Shown here one piece after another: positions 8,760 to 17,772 of a stretch of 64,000 bases of DNA (position 1 is the first letter of the stretch; each line of letters opens with the position of its first letter). This DNA comes from Clostridiales bacterium (GTDB lineage: Bacteria > Bacillota > Clostridia > Saccharofermentanales > Saccharofermentanaceae): NCBI GenBank assembly GCA_017513085.1, contig JAFWDK010000010.1:1-64000 (forward strand), in the 5' to 3' direction. Made by a program: the position numbers and the translations under genes. The notes under the pieces are model-generated. The model saw only the letters and a program-made list of their open reading frames with translations. It did not search any database and was not told the origin of the DNA.

Positions 8760-9911
8760 ATGGATAGAGGAATCAATACACGATGTTTACATCTAGAAGA
8801 GACAGAAGGAAAGTTCGATAACTATGGTGCACTGAGTTATCCGATCTACCAGACGGCGACATATGCACATCCGGCTGTCGGACAAAGTACAGGATACGAT
8901 TACAGCCGTCTTCAGAATCCGACACGAGAGAACCTCGAGAAGATAGTAGCTTCACTGGAGCACGGAACGGATGCATTTGCGCTTTCAAGCGGAATGGCGG
9001 CGATCTCGTTGCTTTTTGAGCTTTTTAAGCCGGGTGACCATATTGTTTCGGAAGCGGATCTTTATGGTGGAAGTATCCGTCTGTATGACCATGTTTCCAA
9101 GAAGAACGGATATGCGTTTACTTTCCTGAATTGTGCCAAGGATGATGTGGAAGCGGCGATCCGGTCGAATACCAAAGCTATTTATATTGAGACGCCCACG
9201 AACCCGATGATGAATGTGTCGGATATCCGTAAGATATCGGAGATCGCGAAGCGGCATGATCTTCTTCTTATCGTGGATAATACATTCCTCTCACCATATT
9301 TCCAGAATCCATTGGATCTGGGTGCGGATGTTGTGATCCACAGCGGGACAAAGTTTTTAGGCGGCCATAATGATACTTTGGCGGGCTTTATCGTTACCAA
9401 TAAAACTGAGATCGCGGAAAAACTACGTTTCCTGATCAAGACGACCGGCGCAGGACTTGCACCATTTGACAGCTGGCTTTTGCTGCGTGGTATCAAAACT
9501 TTGGGCCTTCGTATGGAAAAAGCCCAAAAAAATGCACAGGAACTTGCTGCATGGCTTAAGAAACAAAAGAATGTAACAGATGTTTTTTATCCGGGTCTTC
9601 CGGAACACCCGGGATACGAGATCATGAAAAAACAGGCCAGAGGTTTCGGTTCCATGATCACATTCAATGTGGATACGAAAGAGCATGCCCTGGCTATTCT
9701 TCAGGAAGTCCGGATGATAAAATATGCAGAAAGCCTTGGCGGAACCGAGACGCTCATTACCTATCCGACTACCCAGACCCATGCGGATGTGCCGGAGGAA
9801 GTGCGATTGAAAAACGGAATTACTCCCAGAACGCTTCGGCTGTCGACAGGCATCGAAGATGTAGAGGATCTGATCTTCGAATTGGAAAAAGTTTTTTCAA
9901 AGATCGTTTGA
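8760..9911 (+). CDS. metB: Cys/Met metabolism PLP enzyme, cystathionine gamma-synthase/lyase family
   Basis: This 383-residue protein is of normal length for the cystathionine gamma-synthase, gamma-lyase and methionine gamma-lyase family. The PLP lysine is K198 in HSGTKFLGGH, and the phosphate-binding SSGMAA motif is near residue 77. It is first in an operon with a MalY-type cystathionine beta-lyase and a serine acetyltransferase. That context favours a trans-sulfuration role joining cysteine to an activated homoserine. Sequence alone does not separate synthase, gamma-lyase and methionine gamma-lyase activity, so the symbol is provisional. Its expression would follow the LysR operator at 8631. 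Confidence 0.85.
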   Translation: MDRGINTRCLHLEETEGKFDNYGALSYPIYQTATYAHPAVGQSTGYDYSRLQNPTRENLEKIVASLEHGTDAFALSSGMAAISLLFELFKPGDHIVSEADLYGGSIRLYDHVSKKNGYAFTFLNCAKDDVEAAIRSNTKAIYIETPTNPMMNVSDIRKISEIAKRHDLLLIVDNTFLSPYFQNPLDLGADVVIHSGTKFLGGHNDTLAGFIVTNKTEIAEKLRFLIKTTGAGLAPFDSWLLLRGIKTLGLRMEKAQKNAQELAAWLKKQKNVTDVFYPGLPEHPGYEIMKKQARGFGSMITFNVDTKEHALAILQEVRMIKYAESLGGTETLITYPTTQTHADVPEEVRLKNGITPRTLRLSTGIEDVEDLIFELEKVFSKIV

Positions 9912-9924
9912 GAAGGAGAATAAT

Positions 9925-11112
9925 ATGCCGGAACGGAATTTGAATTTTGACGAGGTTATAGAAAGAAGAAACACGGATAGCTTAAAATACGACTTTGCCG
10001 AGCGCAGAGGCAGACCGAAGGATGTTCTGCCATTATGGGTGGCAGATATGGATTTTAAGACGAGTTCGTATGTAGAAGACGCCGTGGTGGAACGGACAAG
10101 ACATGCTATATTCGGATATACCGAAACCGGTGACGAGTATTTTCAGGCAGTAGCCGGCTGGATGAAGCATCACCATGACTGGGAGGTCGATCGAAAATGG
10201 CTGATCAAGACACCTGGCGTGGTCTTTGCACTGGCCATGTCGGTAAAAGCTTTTACCAAGGAAGGTGATCCGGTACTGATCCAGCAACCGGTCTATTATC
10301 CATTCTCGGAAGTGATCGAGGATAATAAGAGGAGAATCGTAAGTAACGATCTCGTTTTGGGTGATGACAACCGTTATCATATCGATTTTGAAGATTTCGA
10401 GAAGAAAATCGTGGACAACGGGATCAAATTATTCCTTCTTTGCAATCCCCATAATCCCAGCTCTCGCGTGTTTACCAGAGAGGAACTGACGAAACTGGGA
10501 GATATCTGTCTGAAACACGATGTGCTTGTGGTCAGTGATGAGATCCATAATGACTTTGCTTTGTTTGGGGAACATACCGTATTCGCAAAAGTGAAAAAAG
10601 AGTATGAAAACCACTGTATTGTATGCACTTCGGCCAGTAAGACCTTTAATCTTGCCGGCATGCTGATCTCGAATATTTTCATACCGGATCCGACGATACG
10701 GAGAGCCTTCCGCAGACAGGTGGATGCGGCCGGAATCAGCCAATTAGCGACTCTTGGTCTGACCGCTACGAAAATTGCTTACGAAAAGGGTGAAAAATGG
10801 TACGAAAACATGATATCCTATGTAAAGGAAAACATTGCTTTCGTTAAGCGGTACACGAAGGAGAACCTGCCCGGCATCAAAGTGATCGACGGCGAGGGTA
10901 CATACCTTATGTGGCTGGACTTCCGCGGGACAGGGCTTTCTTGTGAAGAAATCGACAGAAGGCTTATCTATGATGCCCGGCTTTGGCTGGATAGCGGAGT
11001 GATCTTTGGTAAGACGGGCGATGGATTCCAGCGCATCAACGTGGCCGCGCCCAGAAGTATCGTGGAAGAATGCTTGAACCGTATACGGGACCATGTTGTG
11101 AACAAAGCGTAA
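9925..11112 (+). CDS. MalY/PatB-type cystathionine beta-lyase (PLP aminotransferase fold)
   Basis: This 395-residue protein has the fold-type I aminotransferase pattern: LWVADMDF near residue 37, CNPHNPSS near 173 and the PLP lysine K239 in SASKTFNLAG. This pattern is diagnostic of the MalY/PatB subgroup of C-S lyases, which cleave cystathionine to homocysteine, pyruvate and ammonia. It begins 13 nt after the preceding metB-like gene, with an AGAAGGAG ribosome binding site. The pair supplies homocysteine for the MetE encoded 22 kb downstream. Some MalY homologues instead cleave other S-alkyl cysteines, so the physiological substrate is not certain. Confidence 0.88.
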   Translation: MPERNLNFDEVIERRNTDSLKYDFAERRGRPKDVLPLWVADMDFKTSSYVEDAVVERTRHAIFGYTETGDEYFQAVAGWMKHHHDWEVDRKWLIKTPGVVFALAMSVKAFTKEGDPVLIQQPVYYPFSEVIEDNKRRIVSNDLVLGDDNRYHIDFEDFEKKIVDNGIKLFLLCNPHNPSSRVFTREELTKLGDICLKHDVLVVSDEIHNDFALFGEHTVFAKVKKEYENHCIVCTSASKTFNLAGMLISNIFIPDPTIRRAFRRQVDAAGISQLATLGLTATKIAYEKGEKWYENMISYVKENIAFVKRYTKENLPGIKVIDGEGTYLMWLDFRGTGLSCEEIDRRLIYDARLWLDSGVIFGKTGDGFQRINVAAPRSIVEECLNRIRDHVVNKA

Positions 11113-11130
11113 TGGATAAGGAGAGAACAC

Positions 11131-12081
11131 ATGGGACAGTATATAGATCCGAAGATAAGCGGGGTTGTGGATCTGATCCTCAATGATTATGAGGATGATA
11201 GGACCGTCAATCAGATCGATATGCACAACCAGCCGGATAAGACAGCTATCATTGACGTGGTGGAAAAGCTTTTTAAGATCCTGTATCCCGGCTATTACAG
11301 TGATAAGGTCTATAAGATCTACAGTTTGAAAAACAGCATTTCCGCAATCATCGAGGACGTTATCTACCGATTGAAAAGACAGGTGGCTATCGTACTGAAA
11401 TACACCGATAATAACGAGACGGCTTCGGAGGTGGAGCTGGATAAGAAAGCAGAAGAGATCACGCTTGCGTTTATGCGTAAGATCCCGGATATCCGCGCAG
11501 TTTTAGAAACGGATATCGAGGCTGCTTTTGAAGGCGATCCGGCGGCCAAGAGTAAAGAAGAGATCATTTTCTCCTACCCGGGCCTTTATGCCATTACAGT
11601 ATACCGCCTGGCACACGAACTGCAGCTTCTGAAAGTTCCTATGATCCCTCGTATGATGACCGAACATGCACATGGCCTTACCGGTATCGATATTCATCCG
11701 GGTGCAACGATCGGAAAGTATTTCTTTATCGATCATGGTACCGGCATCGTAATCGGAGAGACGACGATCATCGGCGAGCATGTCAAGATCTATCAAGGTG
11801 TGACACTGGGTGGTCTTTCTACACGTGGCGGACAGAAGCTTAGCGGCGTGAAGCGCCATCCTACGATCGGAAATAACGTGACGATCTATTCCGGCGCGTC
11901 TATCCTTGGTGGTGAGACCGTGATCGGTGACGATGTTGTGGTAGGTGGTAATACATTCCTGATCAATTCTGTTGAGAAGGGAACGAGCGTCACCGCCAAA
12001 AAGCAGGAACTGAAATACAGAACAAGAAAGAATGATTCGGCCAAGGGTGCAAAGAACGAGGGAGACGCTTCAAAAGAGTGA
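11131..12081 (+). CDS. cysE: Serine O-acetyltransferase (EpsC/CysE family)
   Basis: This 316-residue protein has a long helical N-terminal region (about 1-170) and a C-terminal left-handed beta-helix of hexapeptide repeats. The core contains HPGATIGKYFFIDHGTGIVI-type repeats and the QGVTLGG active-site turn typical of serine acetyltransferases. It makes O-acetylserine from serine and acetyl-CoA, the acceptor that the CysK enzymes of this cluster use to fix sulfide. The N-terminal extension is the usual form of the clostridial EpsC-type enzymes. It is third in the metB operon, 18 nt after the C-S lyase gene. Confidence 0.92.
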   Translation: MGQYIDPKISGVVDLILNDYEDDRTVNQIDMHNQPDKTAIIDVVEKLFKILYPGYYSDKVYKIYSLKNSISAIIEDVIYRLKRQVAIVLKYTDNNETASEVELDKKAEEITLAFMRKIPDIRAVLETDIEAAFEGDPAAKSKEEIIFSYPGLYAITVYRLAHELQLLKVPMIPRMMTEHAHGLTGIDIHPGATIGKYFFIDHGTGIVIGETTIIGEHVKIYQGVTLGGLSTRGGQKLSGVKRHPTIGNNVTIYSGASILGGETVIGDDVVVGGNTFLINSVEKGTSVTAKKQELKYRTRKNDSAKGAKNEGDASKE

Positions 12082-12121
12082 AGAACTTCTGTGAAACGAA
12101 TCGGGAGAAAGGGAGAATGCC

Positions 12122-13024
12122 ATGACGATCCTACAATTAAAGTATGTGATTTCCATTGCTAATTCCAAGTCGCTTCGAGAAGCGGCAAGCCGTCTTTTTG
12201 TTTCGCAGCCGGCGCTTTCCACGGCGATCCGGGAACTTGAGGAAGAACTGGGCATACGTCTTTTTGAGAGGACGAATAAAGGAATACGTCTGACTGATCA
12301 GGGCAATGAATTCCTTGCATATGCCAAAGAAGCGGTCAGCCGTTACGAATTGATCGAAGACCGGTATCTCGATCAGGATAAGGAAAAGATCCATTTCAGT
12401 GTTTCCATGCAACACTATGTTTTTGCTGTTCATGCTTTTATCAATGTGACGAAGGAAGCGGACCCAGAGAAATACGTGTTTTCTGTACATGAGACACGCA
12501 CCGATGAGGTTTTGAACAATGTAAGAAGCCTCAAAAGTGAGGTGGGTGTTATCTCTTTTTCAAGAAGCAATGAGAAGGTCATGAAGAAGCTTTTCCGCGA
12601 ATATCAGTTAGAGTTTACACCGCTTCTGACAAGAGAAACTTTTGTCTATGTATGGAAGGATCATCCGCAAGCCCATAAGAAAGAACTGTCGCTCGAGGAT
12701 ATGAAGAATTACCCGTGCATTTCCTTCGACCAGAGCAGCGAAAGTGAATTCTATCTGACTGAAGAAGCACTGGGCGATCACGAATTCGATAAACTGATCA
12801 AGACGAATGACCGTGCCACTTCGGCTGAACTGATGGCTGCTCTGAACGGCTATTCGATCGGAACCGGCATTATGATCAACAGTTTGACTTTGAAAGAGGG
12901 GTTTGTCAGCATAAAACTGAAAGAAGAAGACCCTCTTACGATCGGGTACATCGTGCGAAGCAATCATAGTTTAAGCGGGATTGCACAAAGATATGTGGAG
13001 GAGCTTCTAAAATATCGAGAATAA
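12122..13024 (+). CDS. LysR family transcriptional regulator of the sulfur cluster (paralogue 2)
   Basis: This 300-residue LysR protein is last in the metB-cysE operon, 40 nt after cysE, with a GGGAGAATG ribosome binding site. The N-terminal helix-turn-helix covers about residues 1-60 and the effector domain follows. It resembles the LysR proteins at 5240 and 31755 along its whole length. Being inside an operon that carries the shared operator, it is a prime candidate for the activator of the sulfur regulon. Its ligand could be O-acetylserine, as for CysB-type or CymR-linked regulators, but nothing in the sequence proves this. Confidence 0.88.
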   Translation: MTILQLKYVISIANSKSLREAASRLFVSQPALSTAIRELEEELGIRLFERTNKGIRLTDQGNEFLAYAKEAVSRYELIEDRYLDQDKEKIHFSVSMQHYVFAVHAFINVTKEADPEKYVFSVHETRTDEVLNNVRSLKSEVGVISFSRSNEKVMKKLFREYQLEFTPLLTRETFVYVWKDHPQAHKKELSLEDMKNYPCISFDQSSESEFYLTEEALGDHEFDKLIKTNDRATSAELMAALNGYSIGTGIMINSLTLKEGFVSIKLKEEDPLTIGYIVRSNHSLSGIAQRYVEELLKYRE

Positions 13025-13057
13025 GCGGTTATAGGCCAATGACAAGGTCGAAAGTGC

Positions 13058-13094
13058 AGCGTTTCTGTGGTATACACAGAGCGCTTATTTTTTT
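13058..13094 (+). terminator. Intrinsic terminator after the metB-malY-cysE-lysR operon
   Basis: The stem pairs AGCGTTTCTGTG with CACAGAGCGCT, 11 bp with one bulged T and one G-U pair, around a GTATA loop. It is followed by TATTTTTTTC. It ends 34 nt after the LysR stop codon and before the next operator, so the importer operon depends on its own promoter. Confidence 0.8.
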
Positions 13095-13112
13095 CTTGTC
13101 CGGTGCTTTTGG

Positions 13113-13181
13113 TGATAAAAACACCTTATTGCAAACGATAAAACATAAGCATTTTTCAAGCTGACGGCCTCATGCTATGAT
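13113..13181 (+). promoter_or_regulatory. Sulfur-regulon LysR operator and promoter of the importer operon
   Basis: A degenerate copy of the repeat, TGATAAA-N5-CTTATTG (13113-13131), lies 63 nt upstream of TATGAT (13176-13181). Between them, AAACGATAAAA and ATTTTTCAA match the copy in front of cysK at identical offsets. The -35 is again weak (TTTTCA). Transcription would start near 13188, leaving an 80-nt leader before the ATG at 13270. Confidence 0.72.
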
Positions 13182-13269
13182 TTTTTCAGGTAAGAAAAAA
13201 CGAACCGGAGCGAAAGGATCGACCGGCATAAATGTATTCTTAACTGAAATCAAAGGGGAGGAAACAAAG

Positions 13270-14352
13270 ATGAAAAAAACACGAATGAGAATGATTTCTA
13301 CGTTGCTTGCTGCGACGTTAAGTATTGGTGGTTTGTCAGCATGTAGCAAGAAGGAAAACGCAGGTTCTTCTTCTTCGGACGGATCGCAAAGTTCAGGGAA
13401 GGCCGATATCGTGATCGGCACGGCTAATGGGTCGCTCTGTCTGGCCCCTCTTCATATCGCCATAGATAACGGTTATTTCGAAGAGGAATTTAAGGCGGCA
13501 GGTGTGACTTGGAGAGTGGAAGAAATCGACCTGGGAAATATCTCAGAACTGGTGGCATCGAATAAGATCGATGCTTCCACTCAATTGGCCGGTGCCATGA
13601 TCCCGCAAGTGGATAACGGACTGGAGATCACTTTTACAGCAGGTCTTCATACCGGATGTACCAAGTATTACACCAAAGACGGATCCGGGATCGAGTCAGT
13701 CGCAGATCTGAAAGGAAAGAAGATCGGTGTTCCTGGTATCGGAGATTCATCGGTGATCGCACTGAAGAGATTGCTTCATGATAACGGAATCGGCGTGACG
13801 ACTGAGAATCTCGAAGTGGAATGGGTCGTATACGGCTTAACGGATCTGCCTCTGGCACTTCAAAATGGCGCAATCGATGTTGCGGCGCTTCATGATCCGG
13901 TCGCCTACAGCGCAGAGCAGGAATACGGCTTTAAGAAGATCCTCGATCTCAGCACAGATGAGAAGTTTGCCAATGAATATTGCTGTATGGCATTTGTGAC
14001 CAGCCGGCTTGCCAAAGAAAATCCAAAAGCGGCAGCTGCGTATACAAGAGCCATGTTGAAGGCAAGTGCTTTTGTACAGGCAAATCCAAAAGAAGCCGCC
14101 AAGATCCAGATCGATAATAACCAGTGTTCGGGAGATCTGGAAGTGAATGCCAAGCTTCTCGGATCGTATAACTACTCGCCATCTGTCAGCATCGCTTCGA
14201 AAACGATCATCGACGCGGCAAGTGAACTGATTAGGATCGGTGAACTAAAGGCGGATGATCCTTCAGAATTTGTTTCTAAAGCATTTACTACCTTTGAGGG
14301 TGTGCCGGACAGTTACAAATATGAAAACGGTAGCTTTACCGAGGTGAAATAG
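13270..14352 (+). CDS. ABC importer substrate-binding lipoprotein, SsuA/TauA (NMT1-like) family
   Basis: This 360-residue protein has a lipoprotein signal ending in LSAC (Cys near residue 21), a Ser-rich linker and an NMT1/SsuA-type two-lobed binding domain. That domain has typical ADLKGKKIGVPG, ...LPLALQNGAIDVAALHDPVA and AAAYTRAMLKA segments. The family binds sulfonates, taurine, nitrate, thiamine precursors or aromatic sulfur compounds. The start at 13270 has AGGGGAGG at correct spacing. It leads a six-gene operon and is preceded by the sulfur-regulon operator, so an organosulfur ligand is likely, though its identity is unknown. Confidence 0.87.
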   Translation: MKKTRMRMISTLLAATLSIGGLSACSKKENAGSSSSDGSQSSGKADIVIGTANGSLCLAPLHIAIDNGYFEEEFKAAGVTWRVEEIDLGNISELVASNKIDASTQLAGAMIPQVDNGLEITFTAGLHTGCTKYYTKDGSGIESVADLKGKKIGVPGIGDSSVIALKRLLHDNGIGVTTENLEVEWVVYGLTDLPLALQNGAIDVAALHDPVAYSAEQEYGFKKILDLSTDEKFANEYCCMAFVTSRLAKENPKAAAAYTRAMLKASAFVQANPKEAAKIQIDNNQCSGDLEVNAKLLGSYNYSPSVSIASKTIIDAASELIRIGELKADDPSEFVSKAFTTFEGVPDSYKYENGSFTEVK

Positions 14353-14375
14353 TAAATTGTGAAAAGAGGTCTCGT

Positions 14376-15338
14376 ATGAGAAATAAACTTTTTACAGTAT
14401 CGAAATTGCTATTGCCGTTTATTGCAATAGCAATTTCAGTTTTACTGTACTACTATATTCCGAATAACGGAAAACAAAAACAGACTGCGCATCCGTACTA
14501 CCTGTTTTTTCTGGCAGTGATCGGCAGCGTGATCCTGATCGAGATCCTGATCGGGCTATTCGTTCAAAGCATCAGAAAGCGAGTCATTCATAAGGCTCCG
14601 TTTCTTACCGGCGTGATCGTATTTCTGGCTTTGCTCAACTTTGTGACAAGCAAGACAACACTTCTTCCGACACTATATTTTCCGTCGTTGGATCGCATCA
14701 TCAGTCTTCTGGTCGAAAGCCGTGTTTTTCTTTTGCGAAACATCGGAGATTCGCTGAAACTTCTGGCGACAGGATTTGCATGGGGTGCTGTGGTAGGCTT
14801 TTTTACCGGCTTGGCTTTGGGATATTTTAAAGTTGTCGGTTATTGGCTGAATCCGATCACCAAGATCATCGGACCGATCCCGACGACGGCCTGGATCCCG
14901 CTGGCTTTGTCAACATTTCCGACGACGCATAGCGCCAACGTTTTCCTGATTGCTTTTGCGGTATGGTTCCCGGTCACGCTGATGACTTCGAGCGGTATCC
15001 AAAGCATCAGTAATGTTAACTTTGAAGTATCAAGAACACTTGGTGCTTCTACGATCTACCAGATCGTGCATGTCGCGATCCCGGCAGCTATGCCGAGTAT
15101 CTTTCTCGGTGTTTTCTATGGAACGGTTTCATCTTTTGCTACCTTGATGGCCGTTGAGATGAACGGAAATTCCAGCGGAATCGGATGGTATATCAACTGG
15201 CAGAAATCCGTCATGATGTATGACGGCGTGTATGCAGGTCTGATCCTCATTGCCTTGATCTGCTCGCTGTCTCTGACACTTTTGTTTAAGGTGCGTGACC
15301 GTGTTCTTACCTGGCAGAAAGGAGTCATCAAATGGTAG
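14376..15338 (+). CDS. ABC importer permease, SsuC/TauC family
   Basis: This 320-residue protein has two N-terminal membrane helices (about residues 8-28 and 40-65) that the typical 250-residue family member lacks. The standard six-helix BPD_transp_1 core follows, with the EAA-like loop near residue 215 (SRTLGASTIYQIVHVAIPAAMPSIFLG region). It pairs with the SsuA-like protein upstream and overlaps the ATPase gene downstream by 7 nt. The extra N-terminal segment is seen in some clostridial members. It forms the membrane channel of the presumed organosulfur importer. Confidence 0.9.
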   Translation: MRNKLFTVSKLLLPFIAIAISVLLYYYIPNNGKQKQTAHPYYLFFLAVIGSVILIEILIGLFVQSIRKRVIHKAPFLTGVIVFLALLNFVTSKTTLLPTLYFPSLDRIISLLVESRVFLLRNIGDSLKLLATGFAWGAVVGFFTGLALGYFKVVGYWLNPITKIIGPIPTTAWIPLALSTFPTTHSANVFLIAFAVWFPVTLMTSSGIQSISNVNFEVSRTLGASTIYQIVHVAIPAAMPSIFLGVFYGTVSSFATLMAVEMNGNSSGIGWYINWQKSVMMYDGVYAGLILIALICSLSLTLLFKVRDRVLTWQKGVIKW

Positions 15339-16117
15339 GCGAAATCAATATCAAAGACGTACACAAGAAGTTTCCGAATACAGACCCGACAAAAGAAGAT
15401 ATTGTTGCCTTGAACGGTTTCTCGCTGGACATCAAGCCGGGATCCTTTGTTAGTCTCATCGGCCCGTCAGGTTGTGGCAAATCGACACTGCTGCGTATTA
15501 TCGGAGGCTTGGATAAAGCAACTTCCGGTGAAATCTATCTTGATGGGATAAAGATAAGAAAACCAGGAAGTGACAGAGGTTTTGCTTTTCAGGGATCGAA
15601 TCTTTTTCCTTGGCTGACGGTGGAGAAAAACATCGCATTCGGACTTAAGGCGCGTCATATCTTTAAGGAACAAAAAGCATCGGTGCAGGAGTTCATCAAA
15701 CTGGTTGGACTGGAGGGCTTTGAAAAGTCTTTCCCGCATCAGCTTTCAGGTGGTATGCAGCAGAGAGCTTCTCTTGCCCGTGCCCTTGTGGGACATCCAT
15801 CCGTTTTGCTGCTCGATGAGCCGCTCGGTGCGCTTGACGCATTTACCAGAATGAATCTTCAGGATGAGATCATTAGTATCTGGAAAAAGCACAATATGAC
15901 CATGGTGATGGTTACGCACGATGTTGACGAGGCCATCTATATGTCGGACCAGGTCGTCGTCATGTCAGCCAGACCATCTAAGGTGGAAGCAATCATTGAC
16001 ATTGATCTTCCAAGACCGAGAGCACGTGCTCAGGATACATTCCAGGAATACCGTACAAAGATCCTGAATGTGCTGAATCTTGGCGGTAAAGTGGATGAAG
16101 TCGAATACTATCTGTAA
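15332..16117 (+). CDS. ABC importer ATP-binding protein, SsuB/TauB family
   Basis: This 261-residue ATPase has Walker A GPSGCGKST, a Q-loop in FQGSNLFPW, the signature LSGGMQQR, Walker B LLLDEPLGALD and the switch histidine in VTHDVDEA, all in the order typical of nitrate/sulfonate/taurine ATPases. Its ATG overlaps the end of the permease gene and has AAAGGAG upstream. It energises the importer encoded by the two preceding genes. Confidence 0.93.
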   Translation: MVGEINIKDVHKKFPNTDPTKEDIVALNGFSLDIKPGSFVSLIGPSGCGKSTLLRIIGGLDKATSGEIYLDGIKIRKPGSDRGFAFQGSNLFPWLTVEKNIAFGLKARHIFKEQKASVQEFIKLVGLEGFEKSFPHQLSGGMQQRASLARALVGHPSVLLLDEPLGALDAFTRMNLQDEIISIWKKHNMTMVMVTHDVDEAIYMSDQVVVMSARPSKVEAIIDIDLPRPRARAQDTFQEYRTKILNVLNLGGKVDEVEYYL

Positions 16118-16170
16118 ACACTACATAAGATAAAAACACGAATTAAACAAAAAATGAGAGGAAATGAAAA

Positions 16171-16569
16171 ATGAAAAACAGAACAGTTTTTGCTGCGGCA
16201 TTTGTCCTTATTGGACTCTTAGTGATACTCGCTCCGACAGTGCTTTTTGCGGTGTGCGAAAGTGAGAAAAAAATGGCCTGCTATTATACCGGAAAGGCTG
16301 TGATCGGAATCGGTATTTTGATCGTGGCTTTGGGTGTTGTGTATTTCTTCCTGAAGAACAAAGGCACCCGTCTGGGAATTGCCATCGCCGAATTCTTCAC
16401 ATCCGGACTTGTGCTGGCTTTCCCTTTGAAATTGACCGGACTTTGCAAGATGAGTGACATGGCCTGCCGTGTAAAAACACTTCCGGCTTTGATCGTCGTT
16501 TCGATCCTTCTGGTCATCGTCTCCCTGATCGACATATTCTTCCTGGCAAAAGGTGAGAAGAGCGAATGA
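16171..16569 (+). CDS. DUF4418 family membrane protein
   Basis: This 132-residue protein has four predicted membrane helices and conserved small motifs (MACYYTG near residue 31, LTGLCKMSDMACR near 85) that identify DUF4418. The cysteines C29, C33, C89 and C96 lie at loop positions and may be functionally paired. The family has no known role. Here it sits between an SsuABC importer and an FtsX-type ABC pair, and its stop overlaps the next gene by 4 nt (ATGA), so the three following products are made together. Confidence 0.8.
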   Translation: MKNRTVFAAAFVLIGLLVILAPTVLFAVCESEKKMACYYTGKAVIGIGILIVALGVVYFFLKNKGTRLGIAIAEFFTSGLVLAFPLKLTGLCKMSDMACRVKTLPALIVVSILLVIVSLIDIFFLAKGEKSE

Positions 16570-17768
16570 ATCTCCAGAGAAGAAAAAGCATTCTGAAAGA
16601 TATTCGAAGACACGGATTTTTTAATGCGTGCCTTCTTGCTACCATTGTTCTTCTGTCTGTGATGCTTCTTTCCGGGACAGTTGTCAGCACGAGCCTTCGG
16701 AAAGGTATGAAAAACATGCAGCAGCGTCTTGGTGCGGATATCATGCTGGTGCCGAAGGGTTCGAAAGAAAAAGCGGAGAATATGCTCCTGGAAGGAAGCC
16801 GCAGTACGTTCTATTTTGATGACTCAGTCTATGAGAAAGTAGAGAGCATAAATGGAATCTCACAGGTGACATCGCAGTGCTTTCTGAAGTCACTTTCGGC
16901 GGATTGCTGCAGCAGCGAGGTAGAAATCGTTTTCTTTGACCCGGAAACGGATTTTGTCGTTGCGCCATGGATCGAGACCGAGTATAAGTCCGGTCTTTCC
17001 GGAGATGCCGTCATAGTCGGAAGTGATATTTCAAGCGAGGACGGAACGATCAAGCTTTTCGGTCAGGATTATCCGGTCGTCTCTAAGATGGCCAGGACCG
17101 GAACCGCGCTGGACAGCTCCGTGTATTTTTCATCGGAGGCGAAAGACGGATTGCTGAAAAATGCCGAGGAGAAAGGTTCTTTTCTAACTGAAGACCAGAA
17201 GAAAAGCGGAGTGCTTTCTTCTATTTTTATTAATGTGAAAGAAGGTCATGCCGTAGATGACGTGATTGAGGATGCGCATAAAAGCATTGGTGACATTTTC
17301 GATGTGGTCTATCCGAAAAAACTTCATGCATCCCTTGCCGGCAGCCTTGTCAAAATAACCGGTGTCGTCAACGTCATCTCGATTTCTTTGGGTGCATTTC
17401 TGGTGGCGATTTTACTGATTATCAACAGCATCATTATGAGGTCCAGAAAGCATGAGGTGGCACTTCTCCGGGTACTTGGTCATACGAAAAAGCGCCTGGT
17501 CGGAAAGCTTGTCACCGAGATGGGACTGATCTGCCTGGCCGGATCGTTTTCAGGATGTACACTCGGAGCGCTGGTCGTGATCCCGTTCGGAAGATATATC
17601 GGTATGTCTTTGAACATGCCTTATCTGGGACCTGGATTCTACGGCACGGTCCTGACGGTCGCCTTGATCATTTCCAGTGTATTCCTGATCGTGTTCCTGG
17701 CATCCATTTTCTTTATCATTCACACTACCAATATCGAACCCTATCTGGCACTTCGGAGAGAGGAGTAA
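16566..17768 (+). CDS. FtsX/MacB-type ABC transporter permease
   Basis: This 400-residue protein has one membrane segment near residues 18-42, an extracellular MacB-like periplasmic core domain (about 45-260), and three C-terminal helices (about 270-395) characteristic of the FtsX/DevC permease family. Such proteins act in mechanotransmission or lipoprotein/peptide export rather than solute import. It is translationally coupled to the DUF4418 gene and followed 4 nt later by its ATPase. Its location in the sulfur importer operon is unusual and its role is unknown. Confidence 0.85.
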   Translation: MNLQRRKSILKDIRRHGFFNACLLATIVLLSVMLLSGTVVSTSLRKGMKNMQQRLGADIMLVPKGSKEKAENMLLEGSRSTFYFDDSVYEKVESINGISQVTSQCFLKSLSADCCSSEVEIVFFDPETDFVVAPWIETEYKSGLSGDAVIVGSDISSEDGTIKLFGQDYPVVSKMARTGTALDSSVYFSSEAKDGLLKNAEEKGSFLTEDQKKSGVLSSIFINVKEGHAVDDVIEDAHKSIGDIFDVVYPKKLHASLAGSLVKITGVVNVISISLGAFLVAILLIINSIIMRSRKHEVALLRVLGHTKKRLVGKLVTEMGLICLAGSFSGCTLGALVVIPFGRYIGMSLNMPYLGPGFYGTVLTVALIISSVFLIVFLASIFFIIHTTNIEPYLALRREE

Positions 17769-17772
17769 GTTA